From contig JADJDT010000044.1 in NCBI GenBank assembly GCA_016702545.1, forward strand, positions 310,001 to 374,000: a stretch of DNA of 64,000 nucleotides. Reading direction: 5' to 3'. The notes beneath the pieces were generated by a model. It did not search any database, had not been told where the DNA came from, and worked only from the letters and a program-made list of their open reading frames with translations. Position numbers and translations under genes: made by a program. The stretch is from Pseudomonadota bacterium. GTDB lineage: Bacteria > Myxococcota_A > Polyangia > GCA-2747355. Each line of letters starts with the position of its first letter. The first letter of the stretch is position 1. Below, piece after piece: positions 15,685 through 24,550 of the stretch.

Positions 15685-17763
15685 TTAGGGCTTGGCGGCG
15701 TTGCGGGGCGGGTCGAGGTAGCGCTCGATCTGGCGCACCGAATCGTAGTCAGCGTCCTTCACGGCGATGAAGCCGAGGATCGGCCCGCTGCCGCGCAGCA
15801 CGCGCTGCGCCAGCGGGGACTTGGCCTTGAGCGCGAGCAACGCGTCGCGCACGCGCTGCTTGAGCGCCGCGGGCTGGTTCGTCCCGGTGCAGTAGGCGTC
15901 GTAGGGGATGCGGTCGGTGCTGGCCAGGATGCGGATCTGCTGCGCCGGGATGCCGTGGCGGTCGGCGTCGAAGACGATGCTGGCGTAGACGGCCGCACCG
16001 TCGCAGACCTCGTGGTAGAGCGCCTGCAAGGTCGCGCGGTGGTCACCCATGAAGCGCGTCGCCTTGAAGGCCGCGTCGGGGTCGATGCCGGCGCGGCGCA
16101 ACACCGCGCGCGGGTAGAGGTAGCCTGAGCTCGAGGCTGGATTCGTGTAGCAGAAGACGCGGCCGCGCAGGTCCTCGAGCCGCTGGATCGCGGAATCGGC
16201 GCGCGCGATGATGTAGCCCTCGTAGGAGGCGCCGCCCGAGGTGACGTGGGTGGCCAGCAGGTCGAGCCCGCCTCCCTCGCGCACGGCTCGCACATAGGCG
16301 TAGGCCGACAGCGCGGCGAGCTCGAGCTGACCCTCGCGCAGCTTGGCGGCCAGGTCGACGTAGTCCTCGACGACGCGCAGGTCGACCGGTCGGTCGAGCT
16401 GTTGCACGAGATGCTCCAGCAGGGGCCGGTGCGCCGCCAGCAGCTCGGCGGCCGGTAGATACTGCGTGATCCCCACGCGCAGCGGCGCTCCGGGCCGGCG
16501 CAGGCCGACGATCAGGCGCGCGTCGCCAAGCAGTCGGCTGTCGGCGGGACGTGCCGCATACCACAGGGCGCTGGCGATCGAGGTCAACACGAGCACGGTC
16601 GTCACGATCCGCAGGGCCTGGCGCTGACGGGCGCTCCGGCGTTGCTGTTGGCGCGAGCGCGGGCTCTCACCGGCGGTGACGATCGACGGCTCGACACCGA
16701 TCAGTGACGGGATCGAGGGCTGGCGCAGCGCGGGCTCGTGGCTATCGCCCGAGCTGGGCAGGGTGATCTCGACCGGGTCGCCCGCGGCCACCTCAGGCAT
16801 GGCGCTCTGCAGGTCGGCGAGAAACTCGCCGGCGGTCTGATAGCGCTGGGCCCGGTCGGCGGCCAGCGCCTTGATGATCACGCGCTCCAGCTCGGCGGGA
16901 ATGCTGGGCCGGACCTGCCGTGGCGGGATCATGTTCCCGTTGACGATCGCCGCGAGGACCTCCGGCTGAGTGGTCCCGCCGAAGGGCAGCCGACCCGTGA
17001 CCATGCGATAGAGCAGGACCCCCGCGGCATAGAGGTCGGCGCGCGCATCGATATCGGCCTCGCCGCGCGCCTGCTCCGGGGCCATGAAGCGCGGCGTGCC
17101 GACGACGGCACCGGTGGCCGTCAGGTCGGTGGACATCGCATCGCTGTGGAACTTGGAGATGCCGAAGTCGAGGATCTTGACCACGCGCATGCCGTTCGGC
17201 ATCCGCGCCAGCAGCACATTGCCGGGCTTGAGGTCGCGGTGGATCACGCCGCTGGCGTGCGCCGCCGCCAGTCCGGCGAGGAGTTGACAGGCCACGGCCG
17301 CCGCGACCGTCGGCTGGGTGGCGCGCTCGCGCCGCAGGAAGGCGCTCAGGCTCTCGCCGTCGAGCAACTCCATCACGAGAAACGGGACGCCCTCGCTGGT
17401 CGTGCCCGTGTCATAGACTGCGACGATGTTCTCGTGGCGAATCGCCGCCGCCGCTCGCGCCTCGCGGCGAAAGCGCAGGATCGCGCGCGGATCGGCGACG
17501 AAGTTCTCGTTGAGCAGCTTGACCGCGACGCGGGTACCCAGACCGGTATGCTCGGCCTCATAGACCGCGCCCATCCCGCCCTCGCCCACGAGCCGACCGA
17601 GGCGGTACTTCCCGTCGAGCAGCGAGCTGAGCGACACCTCTTGGGTGTGCTCGTCGCGGTGCTCCCCCGAGTGCTTGTCGGCGCGCTCGACCCCAGGGTT
17701 CAACTCGACCCCAGGTTTCAACTCGACCCCAGGGACCGCAGCGCCGTCGGATTGTTCTGCCAT
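15685..17763 (-). CDS. Membrane Ser/Thr kinase fused to PhnD-like periplasmic binding domain
   Basis: A 692-residue receptor-like kinase. The cytoplasmic kinase covers about residues 53-315: GEGGMGAVYEAEH, catalytic lysine in VAVKLL, HRDLKPGN, DFGISKF and APEQARG, all key residues intact. A membrane helix lies near residues 381-402. From about 420 the protein looks like a phosphate/phosphonate-type (PhnD) solute-binding protein: LRVGITQYLPAAELL, LSAYAYVRAV, YTNPASSSGYLYPRAVL. By topology the sensor should be periplasmic. The N-terminus has an 18-base repeat giving LKPGVELNPGVE. The ATG at 17763 was taken as start; the open frame upstream looks unconserved. The ligand is unknown. Confidence 0.88.
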   Translation of the reverse strand: MAEQSDGAAVPGVELKPGVELNPGVERADKHSGEHRDEHTQEVSLSSLLDGKYRLGRLVGEGGMGAVYEAEHTGLGTRVAVKLLNENFVADPRAILRFRREARAAAAIRHENIVAVYDTGTTSEGVPFLVMELLDGESLSAFLRRERATQPTVAAAVACQLLAGLAAAHASGVIHRDLKPGNVLLARMPNGMRVVKILDFGISKFHSDAMSTDLTATGAVVGTPRFMAPEQARGEADIDARADLYAAGVLLYRMVTGRLPFGGTTQPEVLAAIVNGNMIPPRQVRPSIPAELERVIIKALAADRAQRYQTAGEFLADLQSAMPEVAAGDPVEITLPSSGDSHEPALRQPSIPSLIGVEPSIVTAGESPRSRQQQRRSARQRQALRIVTTVLVLTSIASALWYAARPADSRLLGDARLIVGLRRPGAPLRVGITQYLPAAELLAAHRPLLEHLVQQLDRPVDLRVVEDYVDLAAKLREGQLELAALSAYAYVRAVREGGGLDLLATHVTSGGASYEGYIIARADSAIQRLEDLRGRVFCYTNPASSSGYLYPRAVLRRAGIDPDAAFKATRFMGDHRATLQALYHEVCDGAAVYASIVFDADRHGIPAQQIRILASTDRIPYDAYCTGTNQPAALKQRVRDALLALKAKSPLAQRVLRGSGPILGFIAVKDADYDSVRQIERYLDPPRNAAKP
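17686..17734. repeat. 18-bp tandem repeat at the kinase N-terminus
   Basis: The unit CTCGACCCCAGGGTTCAA occurs twice plus a 13-base partial copy, in frame. Confidence 0.8.
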
Positions 17764-17967
17764 GCTATCGCCGCCGCACCGATGCCCGGGGCCGTGCCCG
17801 CCCGGCCGCAGCGCGCGGCCCAGCGCAATGGCGCGGGAGCCCTCCGCCCCGCAGCGGACCGCAACGGCCAAGAGATCGGCGCACGGTAGCAGAGCTGGCA
17901 CGGAAGGCAAGGCAAGCGCTTGGCTTGGGCACGCCCGCTGCGCTGCTCCGCCGCGCGGCCGGCGTGG

Positions 17968-19248
17968 TCAGCCGCGGGAGCGGCGGCGCGACACATAGCG
18001 CTCGAGCAGCAGCCGCGCGGCCGTGCTGGCCTTGATGCGCCAGGCGGGCGGGTTGGCTAGCAGCACGGCGAAGGCCACCTCGGGGCGATCGGCCGGCGCG
18101 AAGCCGACGAACCAGCTGTAGTCGAGCTGGGGGTCGCGGCGCGCCAGCGAGCCGGTCTTGCCGGCCACCGGCAGCGTGGGCAGATAAGGCCGGCCGCCGC
18201 GGCCGATGAAGCCACGCCGGCCGCTGCCCTGGGTGGTGGTGCGCGTCATCATCGCGGTCAGGCGGGCCGCCACGCGGAGGTCGAGGACCCGCGGAAGAGC
18301 GGCGGTGGCTGTGGCCTCGGCGCCCTCGTCGACGGTGCCCGCGGCGACGCTGGTGGTGCCCGTACCGCCGTCTCGTAGCAGGTGCGGCCAACGCAGCAGG
18401 CCACCGCTGGCGGCGACGCCGGCGATGACGGCCCCGTGCAGCGGGCTGATGGCGGTGTGCCAGAAGCCCGCCGCCGTGCGCGCCAGCTCGAGCTCGGTGT
18501 CCGGGATCTCGGCTGAGCTCGGGGTCACGGCGAGCTCGAAGGGGATCGGTCGATTGAAGCCGAAGCGGGCCGACCAGTCGATGAGCGCGGCGCGGTCGAG
18601 ATAGCGCGCGGCGAGCTTGGCCACGACGGGGTTGATCGAATGGGCCACGGCATCGGCGAGCGAATGACAGGTCCGGTCGAGGCGTGGCTGGTTGCGGAGA
18701 TTGTCGAGCTGGAGCTCGCGCAGGCCGCCGTGGTAGCAGACCGGCGCGTCGGCAGAAACGCCACGCGACAGCAAGGCGCTGGCCGTGATCAGCTTGTAGA
18801 CGGAGGCCGCCGGAGCCCAGGGCGTCAGACATAGCTCACGCGAACCGAGCCGCGGGTCACGCTGCGAGCGACCCGCCAGCACCAGCAGGGCGCCCGTCTG
18901 CAGCTCGTACATCACGATCGCGCCGTAGGGCACCTCGTAGTCGCGCAACAGCGCGTTGGCCTGCTGTTGCAACACGGGGTCGAGCGTGAAGACGACGCGG
19001 CGGCCGTCGGCCAGCCGCTGCACCAGCTGGCGGCCTTGCAGCTCGGCCCGCTCCGGGACGATGCTTCCCGTGCCCGGTGTGCCCGGCGCGCGATCGGGGC
19101 GGGCCACGCTGCGCATCGCGGCGGTGAGGACGAGCGTCGGCAGGTGTCCCGCGCGACCATGGCCGCCGTGAGCGGCGATGCCGCCGCCGACCAGCAGCGC
19201 GAGTAGGGTGACCAGGCCGATGGCCGGTCGACGGTTCATTAGGGCCAT
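17968..19248 (-). CDS. Penicillin-binding protein transpeptidase
   Basis: Cross-links peptidoglycan in the periplasm. This 426-residue protein has an N-terminal membrane anchor (residues 10-27), a short linker, then a transpeptidase domain with the three active-site motifs: SVYK (SxxK, near residue 148), SIN (SxN) and KTGS. It lacks a glycosyltransferase domain and has only a short dimerisation region, so it is smaller than FtsI or PBP2 (about 580-640 residues). RWPHLLRDGG and HTAISPLHGAVIAGVAASGG are typical of class B/D-like transpeptidases. The ATG at 19248 is used; one nine bases inside is possible. A strong promoter lies just upstream. Confidence 0.88.
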   Translation of the reverse strand: MALMNRRPAIGLVTLLALLVGGGIAAHGGHGRAGHLPTLVLTAAMRSVARPDRAPGTPGTGSIVPERAELQGRQLVQRLADGRRVVFTLDPVLQQQANALLRDYEVPYGAIVMYELQTGALLVLAGRSQRDPRLGSRELCLTPWAPAASVYKLITASALLSRGVSADAPVCYHGGLRELQLDNLRNQPRLDRTCHSLADAVAHSINPVVAKLAARYLDRAALIDWSARFGFNRPIPFELAVTPSSAEIPDTELELARTAAGFWHTAISPLHGAVIAGVAASGGLLRWPHLLRDGGTGTTSVAAGTVDEGAEATATAALPRVLDLRVAARLTAMMTRTTTQGSGRRGFIGRGGRPYLPTLPVAGKTGSLARRDPQLDYSWFVGFAPADRPEVAFAVLLANPPAWRIKASTAARLLLERYVSRRRSRG

Positions 19249-19274
19249 GGTCTCTGTCGCAAGGGGCTACGGGC

Positions 19275-19303
19275 ACTCTAGGGAGCGCACTCGGGTCTGT
19301 CAA
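19275..19303 (-). promoter_or_regulatory. Candidate sigma-70 promoter of the transpeptidase gene
   Basis: Perfect TTGACA (19303-19298), 17-base spacer, TAGAGT (19280-19275) on the minus strand, about 27 bases before the ATG at 19248. Confidence 0.55.
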
Positions 19304-19317
19304 AAAAGAGGGGGCCC

Positions 19318-19346
19318 TTGCCGGTCGCCGATCGGTCGTCTAACGT
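19318..19346 (+). promoter_or_regulatory. Candidate promoter of the first FHA-GGDEF gene, near-leaderless
   Basis: TTGCCG (19318-19323), 17-base spacer, TAACGT (19341-19346); the GTG start follows nine bases later and no ribosome site is visible. Confidence 0.35.
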
Positions 19347-19355
19347 TAGCCCCTC

Positions 19356-20252
19356 GTGTCCTACGACGATCGCATCGACAAGACCGTCGTCACGGTGATG
19401 AGCCGAGTGACGCAGCGGCCGGTAGCCCGCGAGGCCTGCCTGGTCGCGATCTACGGGCACGAGCTCGGCAAGAAATACAATCTCGAGGCGCCCGTCGTGA
19501 TCGTCGGCCGATCCTCCAAGAGCGACATTCAGATCGACCAGGACGCCGTCAGCCGCAGCCATTGCAAGATGGTCAATAACGGCGAGCGGGTCACGATCTA
19601 CGATCTCGGCAGCACCAACGGCACCTACGTCAACGACCGGGCGATCCAGGAGCACGTGCTGACCGACGGTGAGCACGTCAAGATCGGGCGGGCGATCCTC
19701 AAGTTCCTCTCGGGCGGCAACATCGAGCACTCGTATCACGAGGAGATCTACCGCCTGACGACGGTCGACGGGCTGACGCAGGTCTACAACCGGCGCTACT
19801 TCATGGAGACGCTCGAGCGCGAGCTCAGCCGCAGCCAGCGCTATGCGCGCGAGCTCTCGTTGATCATGTTCGACATCGATCACTTCAAGACCGTCAACGA
19901 CTCCTTCGGGCATCTGGCCGGCGATCACGTGCTCAAGCAGCTGGCGCTGGCGGTCAAGGCCCAGATCCGCCGCGAGGACGTCATGGCGCGCTACGGCGGC
20001 GAGGAGTTCGCCGTGCTGCTACCGGAGATCGACGCCCCGGGCGCGCACCGCTTCGCCGAGAAGATCCGAGCGCTGGTCGAGGAGACGACGTTCATGTTCG
20101 AGCAGACGGCGATCCGGGTGACGGTCAGCGTCGGCGTCGCCTCCCTCGAGCCGGCGGTAGTCTCGGCTGCCGCGCTGGTCAAGGTGGCCGACGATCGGCT
20201 CTACGAGGCCAAACGGCAGGGGCGCAACCGTGTCTGCAGCGCGCTGGAGTGA
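19356..20252 (+). CDS. FHA-GGDEF diguanylate cyclase
   Basis: Makes cyclic di-GMP from two GTP. The 298-residue protein has an N-terminal FHA phosphothreonine-binding domain (about residues 28-108: IVGRSSKSDIQI, VSRSHCKM, DLGSTNGTYVN) and a C-terminal GGDEF domain (about 130-295). The active site reads GGEEF at residue 214, and an RxxD product-inhibition site (RRED) stands five residues before it, so it is expected to be active and feedback-inhibited. FHA fused to GGDEF suggests control by Ser/Thr kinases such as the one at 15685. The start is a GTG with no ribosome site. A close relative is encoded at 45162. Confidence 0.93.
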   Translation: MSYDDRIDKTVVTVMSRVTQRPVAREACLVAIYGHELGKKYNLEAPVVIVGRSSKSDIQIDQDAVSRSHCKMVNNGERVTIYDLGSTNGTYVNDRAIQEHVLTDGEHVKIGRAILKFLSGGNIEHSYHEEIYRLTTVDGLTQVYNRRYFMETLERELSRSQRYARELSLIMFDIDHFKTVNDSFGHLAGDHVLKQLALAVKAQIRREDVMARYGGEEFAVLLPEIDAPGAHRFAEKIRALVEETTFMFEQTAIRVTVSVGVASLEPAVVSAAALVKVADDRLYEAKRQGRNRVCSALE

Positions 20253-20284
20253 TGCCACGACCGGAGCCCCCGCCCAAGCCTGTG

Positions 20285-20434
20285 CTAGGAGCCTGTCGGG
20301 AAATGTCGCGAGCCGCCCGAGCGCAAGGCGCGGCGAGCACCGGAGCGGAACGTACGGGCTGGTACGTGAGCACCGGAGCACAGCCGCACAACGCAGCGGT
20401 CGGGTGGCGCAGCAATTTTCCGACAGGCTCCTAG
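20285..20434. mobile_element. MITE-like 150-bp element with 20-bp terminal inverted repeats
   Basis: The ends CTAGGAGCCTGTCGGGAAAT and its inverted partner at 20415-20434 match at 19 of 20 bases. The interior holds no gene but has two direct copies of GAGCACCGGAGC and an ACGTAC/GTACGT inverted pair. It lies between the cyclase stop and the MATE start. Size, ends and lack of coding fit a miniature inverted-repeat transposable element; only one copy is in this window. Confidence 0.7.
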
Positions 20435-20455
20435 CGACCGGCGCGGTCGGCACCC

Positions 20456-21799
20456 GTGAGCGCGTGCGGAAGCACGCGTGAGCGCGTGCGGCGCATCCTG
20501 GCGTTGGCCCTGCCGATCATCGGCGGCATGGCCAGCCAGAACCTGCTCAATTTGATCGACACCGTGATGGTGGGTCGGCTGGGCTCGGCGGCGCTCGGCG
20601 CGGTGGGTCTCGGCAGCATGGTCAACTGGCTGGCGTCGGCGTTCTTCATGGCGCTCGGCAGTGGGGTGCAGGCGCTGGCCTCGCGGCGGACCGGTCAGAG
20701 CGACGCCCGTGGTGCGGTCGATCCCCTGCACGCCGCGCTGGTCCTGGCGCTGGCCGTGGTGCTGCCGTGCTCGCTGCTGCTCGCCGGGCACGCGACGTGG
20801 ATCTTCGCCAGACTGTCGCGTGATCCCGCGGTGCAGGCCCTGGGGGCCGACTACCTGGCGATCCGGCTGGCGGGCGCGGTCTTCCTCGTCGCCAACTTCG
20901 CCTTTCGCGGCTACTGGAACGGCATCGGTCGCAGCACGGTCTACCTGCGCACGATCCTGCTGATCCACGCGGTCAACATCGCCCTCAATGGCCTGCTGAT
21001 CTACGGCACGCTCGGCTTCCCCCGGCTCGGGGTGCGCGGCGCCGCCTATGCCTCGGTGATCGGGGCGGCGGTCGGCACGGGGTCGTATCTGCTGCGCGCC
21101 TGGCGCTTCGCGCGGCCGCACGGCTTTCTGCACGACGTCTGGGGCAGCGCGCGGCGCGCAGGGCGCAGCGTGCTGCGGCTCTCGGTGCCGACCGGCGTGC
21201 AGAACACCTTCCTCTCGGCCGGCTTCGTGCTGTTCTACCGCTTCGCGGGGCAGCTCGGCACGCGCGAGCTGGCGATCTCGAATGTGCTGATTCAGCTGGC
21301 CATGGTGTGCCTGCTGCCGAGCGTCGGCTTCGGCCTGGCGGCGGCGACGATGGTCGGGATCTCGTTGGGAGCGGGTCAGCGCCAGCAGGCCGCGTGCTGG
21401 GTGCGCACCGCGGTCGGGGTCGCGATGGTGGCGATGGTCGTGCCGGCGACCGCGCTGGTGCTGGCGCCGCGCCTGTGGCTCGGCATGCTGCTCAACGATC
21501 CGGCGGCGGCGGCCTGCGGGGTTGTGCCGCTGGTGCTGCTCGCTGCCATGCAGCCCTTCGACGCGGTCGGATCGGTGCTGTCGCAGGCGCTGCTGGGGGC
21601 AGGGGCGGTGCGCGTGGTGATGCTGCTGAGCGTGCTGCTGCAGTGGGGGCTGTTTCTACCCGGCGCGTATGGCTGGGCGATCGCGGCGGGGCACGGGCTG
21701 ACCGGGCTGTGGCTGGCCTTCGTGCTCTGGCGCTTGTTCTACGCGCTGGCGATGGCCGCGCTCTTTCGCCACGGGCGCTGGGCCGAGATCGCGATCTGA
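20456..21799 (+). CDS. MATE family efflux transporter
   Basis: A 447-residue inner-membrane antiporter of the multidrug and toxic compound extrusion family, with about twelve hydrophobic segments in two repeated halves. The first half begins RILALALPIIGGMASQNLLNLIDTVMVGRLG, with the typical P..G..Q...D..MVG pattern; the second half resumes near VLRLSVPTGVQNTF. Such pumps export cationic compounds using a Na+ or H+ gradient. The GTG at 20456 lies 21 bases after the MITE-like element, which could therefore carry its promoter. Confidence 0.92.
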   Translation: MSACGSTRERVRRILALALPIIGGMASQNLLNLIDTVMVGRLGSAALGAVGLGSMVNWLASAFFMALGSGVQALASRRTGQSDARGAVDPLHAALVLALAVVLPCSLLLAGHATWIFARLSRDPAVQALGADYLAIRLAGAVFLVANFAFRGYWNGIGRSTVYLRTILLIHAVNIALNGLLIYGTLGFPRLGVRGAAYASVIGAAVGTGSYLLRAWRFARPHGFLHDVWGSARRAGRSVLRLSVPTGVQNTFLSAGFVLFYRFAGQLGTRELAISNVLIQLAMVCLLPSVGFGLAAATMVGISLGAGQRQQAACWVRTAVGVAMVAMVVPATALVLAPRLWLGMLLNDPAAAACGVVPLVLLAAMQPFDAVGSVLSQALLGAGAVRVVMLLSVLLQWGLFLPGAYGWAIAAGHGLTGLWLAFVLWRLFYALAMAALFRHGRWAEIAI

Positions 21800-21828
21800 G
21801 GGCCGTGCGATTCGTCGGGCCCGCACGC

Positions 21829-24387
21829 TTACTGTGGCGGCCGAACCGTTGCGCCCGCGGGCCCCGTCGATGTGGCAGGGGCCAGCACGCAGGCGCTGAG
21901 CGCCGGGACCGCCACCGTGCTGCGGCAGGAGCGGCGGTGGCCGCGGTCGTCGGTCAGGCCGTCCCTGTCGAAGGCTGACTGGCCGCTGTCCAACCTGCTG
22001 CTGTCGACGATCGGGACCCACGCCTGCCCGTCGGGCAGCTCGGGCAGCGTCAGGGTCACCGCCTCGCTGTGTCCGTTGAGGCCGGCGAAGAGCGGCCATG
22101 GCCCCAGCGGCGCCGCCTCGGTGCCACGCGGGTCGGGTAGCAGCAAGCCCAGCGCGCGGGGCTGATCCGGCAGGTCGCGAAAGCTCAGCAGGCCACCCGG
22201 GCGCCCGGGCGCGGGGAAGGCGCTGTAGTTCCAGTGGGGCAGCGACACGCGCAGCTTGACGACCCCGCCCAGCAGATCGACGAGATCCGCGTGCGTCTCT
22301 GTCAGCGTGTAGTCGAGCACATTGAGCGCGGGGTTGTTCCAGCTGTCACGCTCGCCCCTTGAGCGCATGCACACGCTGCCCTCGGCGATCATCGGGGTGC
22401 CGTGAGCCAAGAGCGTCATGATCAGGCCGAGAGCGGCCCGGCGCTTGCGCCCTTTCGCCCCCTCCTCCGGCGGCATTTGATCGGCGAGGGTGCGCCCGTC
22501 GTGCGCGCTGAGGTAGTTGATCGACTGCCGGGGATCGAGCATCCAGCCGCTCACTGGTCCGCGGCCATAGAGGCTGCCGCCCAGACCAACCTTGAGCTGG
22601 CGTAGCGTCTCCCAGGGATCGGGATTCGCGAGCCCCTGGGCCCCGATGAAGCGCAGCGCTGCGTCGCGATAGAAGTCGTTCCAGAGCTGCCAGCGGGTGC
22701 TCGCCAGCTCGTGGGCGTGCGCATAGCGGTTCCAGAGCTCGCGGCCGAAGCCCCAGGGCTCGGCGATCAGCCCGACGTGCCGCGGCAGGCGCCGATCGAG
22801 TTCGAAGAGCAGCTCCTTGTCGAGCAGCCCCGCCAGATCGAAGCGGAAGCCGTCCACATGGTACGCGCGCACGAAGTGCAGCAGGCTCTGCACGATCGCC
22901 TCGCGCACCATCGGCAGCTCGGTCGCCAGCTCGGGGCCGCAACCCGATCCCTCGTGGTAGCGCGTGTGGCCCGCGTCGTCGGTGCCGGCGATCCGCCAGA
23001 CGGGGTATTTTCCCCACGCCAGCGCCAGCAGATACCCGCCGTGGTTGAAGACCACGTCCAGGAGCAGCCGACGGCCGCGGCTGTGCAGGGCATCCACGAA
23101 CCGCATCAGCTCTCGCTGCGGTTGGGACCGATCGTGCGCCAGGGCCTCAGCGACCTGACGATAGCTGGGGTTGAAGTAGCCCCAGTCGCCGGCGCCGGTG
23201 AGGTGCCCATCCGGCCAGCGGTGCCTTTCTTGAGCGTGGAGTGGCAACGTCTCGATCTGGTCAACGCCGAGGCGATCGAGGTGTCGTTGGGCGACGACGC
23301 TCTCGACGAAGCCCGCCAGGGTGCCGGCCTTGTCGCCGGCAGCCGCGCTCGCGTGGCGGGTCAGCGCCGGCAGCTGTGTCTCGTAGATCACCGTGTTGCC
23401 CGCAGGGGGCGCTTGAGCGCCCGTCGAGGTTTCGAAGCCCATCGCCTCCCGGCTCCAAGGGAAGCTCGGCAGGTCGGCCCACACCGATTGGTAGGGCAGG
23501 CCGCCCGGTTGCAGGTCGGTGGGCAGCCACTGCGCGCCGCTGTCGGCCGGGGGCAGGCTCCGGGCGCCGTCGGCTGCCGTGGCGCGCAGCGCCGGCGCGT
23601 CCGGATCGGCCACCGTGCGGGTGACCCCGGCGAAGTCGGTCACATGGAGCACGTAGCTGCGGCCGGCGAGCGTGTGCTCCGGGCCCCTCGCGACGGGCCG
23701 GAGGGCGCTCAGCGCGGCGACCCACGCACCGGTCAAGGGCTCACGGGGGTCCGGCGACATTGGCAGCGGTTCGCAACCATCGACCTCCAGCACCACCTGC
23801 CTCGCACCGGGCAGGAAGACGCGCAGGCCCTCCGCCGTAGTCCCATCGCGACCTCCCGCCTGTAGGCCCATTGGTAGTCGCGTCAGCAGGTGCGAGGGAT
23901 CGGCTGCGAACTCCGCCCGCAGCGTCTCGATTTGCTCAGGGGCCAGGTCGTCGTAGCGCGTGGTGGTATAGCGCCGGGGATAGGTACCGCCGGGCGGCTG
24001 CGAGGGCTGGGCCGGATCGACGCGCCCCTCCTCGATGCGCATTAGCACCAGCGTGGCGTGATCAGCCCCGTCGAGGCCACGACCCGGCACGCGGCGGGCC
24101 TTGAAGGCGTAGGCCTCGGCTGGCTCCCGCCCAGGGAAGAGCCGTCGGGTCCAGGGGTGAGTGACTTGCCAGGTGCGGCCAGCGCGGCCGGCGGATCGGG
24201 CGGTGGTGGTCGCGCTTCGTTCCGGCGTCGCGGTCGCGGACGCGCCGTCTTTGGCACGCGAGGGCTGCACGCACAGCATCACACCGGTGATCCAGGTCGT
24301 CAGGACGGCAGCGAGGGGCGAAGCGGCCCCGCCGCGCCGGTGCCGCGAGGCGAGGATGCCCTCCGAGCCCAGGAAGACGTCACCCAT
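21829..24387 (-). CDS. GH13 glycoside hydrolase, pullulanase/glycogen-debranching type, exported
   Basis: Likely hydrolyses alpha-1,6 branches in glucans. The four GH13 motifs are present in order: DVVFNH (about residue 443), GFRFDLAG with the nucleophile Asp (about 514), LIAEPWGF with the acid/base Glu (about 539) and YLSAHDG with the third acid (about 625). An N-terminal beta domain resembling CBM48 precedes the barrel. At 852 residues it is longer than GlgX (about 650-700). The N-terminus has a hydrophobic stretch (LAAVLTTWITGVMLCV) ending at SRA, like a signal peptide, so an extracytoplasmic enzyme is likely. Convergent with the MATE gene. The exact substrate is not determined. Confidence 0.88.
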   Translation of the reverse strand: MGDVFLGSEGILASRHRRGGAASPLAAVLTTWITGVMLCVQPSRAKDGASATATPERSATTTARSAGRAGRTWQVTHPWTRRLFPGREPAEAYAFKARRVPGRGLDGADHATLVLMRIEEGRVDPAQPSQPPGGTYPRRYTTTRYDDLAPEQIETLRAEFAADPSHLLTRLPMGLQAGGRDGTTAEGLRVFLPGARQVVLEVDGCEPLPMSPDPREPLTGAWVAALSALRPVARGPEHTLAGRSYVLHVTDFAGVTRTVADPDAPALRATAADGARSLPPADSGAQWLPTDLQPGGLPYQSVWADLPSFPWSREAMGFETSTGAQAPPAGNTVIYETQLPALTRHASAAAGDKAGTLAGFVESVVAQRHLDRLGVDQIETLPLHAQERHRWPDGHLTGAGDWGYFNPSYRQVAEALAHDRSQPQRELMRFVDALHSRGRRLLLDVVFNHGGYLLALAWGKYPVWRIAGTDDAGHTRYHEGSGCGPELATELPMVREAIVQSLLHFVRAYHVDGFRFDLAGLLDKELLFELDRRLPRHVGLIAEPWGFGRELWNRYAHAHELASTRWQLWNDFYRDAALRFIGAQGLANPDPWETLRQLKVGLGGSLYGRGPVSGWMLDPRQSINYLSAHDGRTLADQMPPEEGAKGRKRRAALGLIMTLLAHGTPMIAEGSVCMRSRGERDSWNNPALNVLDYTLTETHADLVDLLGGVVKLRVSLPHWNYSAFPAPGRPGGLLSFRDLPDQPRALGLLLPDPRGTEAAPLGPWPLFAGLNGHSEAVTLTLPELPDGQAWVPIVDSSRLDSGQSAFDRDGLTDDRGHRRSCRSTVAVPALSACVLAPATSTGPAGATVRPPQ

Positions 24388-24550
24388 GCGCGTGAGCCAG
24401 CTCCGATCGTGAGACTGACGCCGGTGTTAGGTGCCCCAAAGCGTGGCCTCGCGCTCCCCGCGCGAACAACTACCGCTGCTTCTCAGAAACGGCGAGACGA
24501 CGCGCGTGTCAAGGTATTTGCCGCTGGCGTGCCCATGCTAGCTTGCGCCG

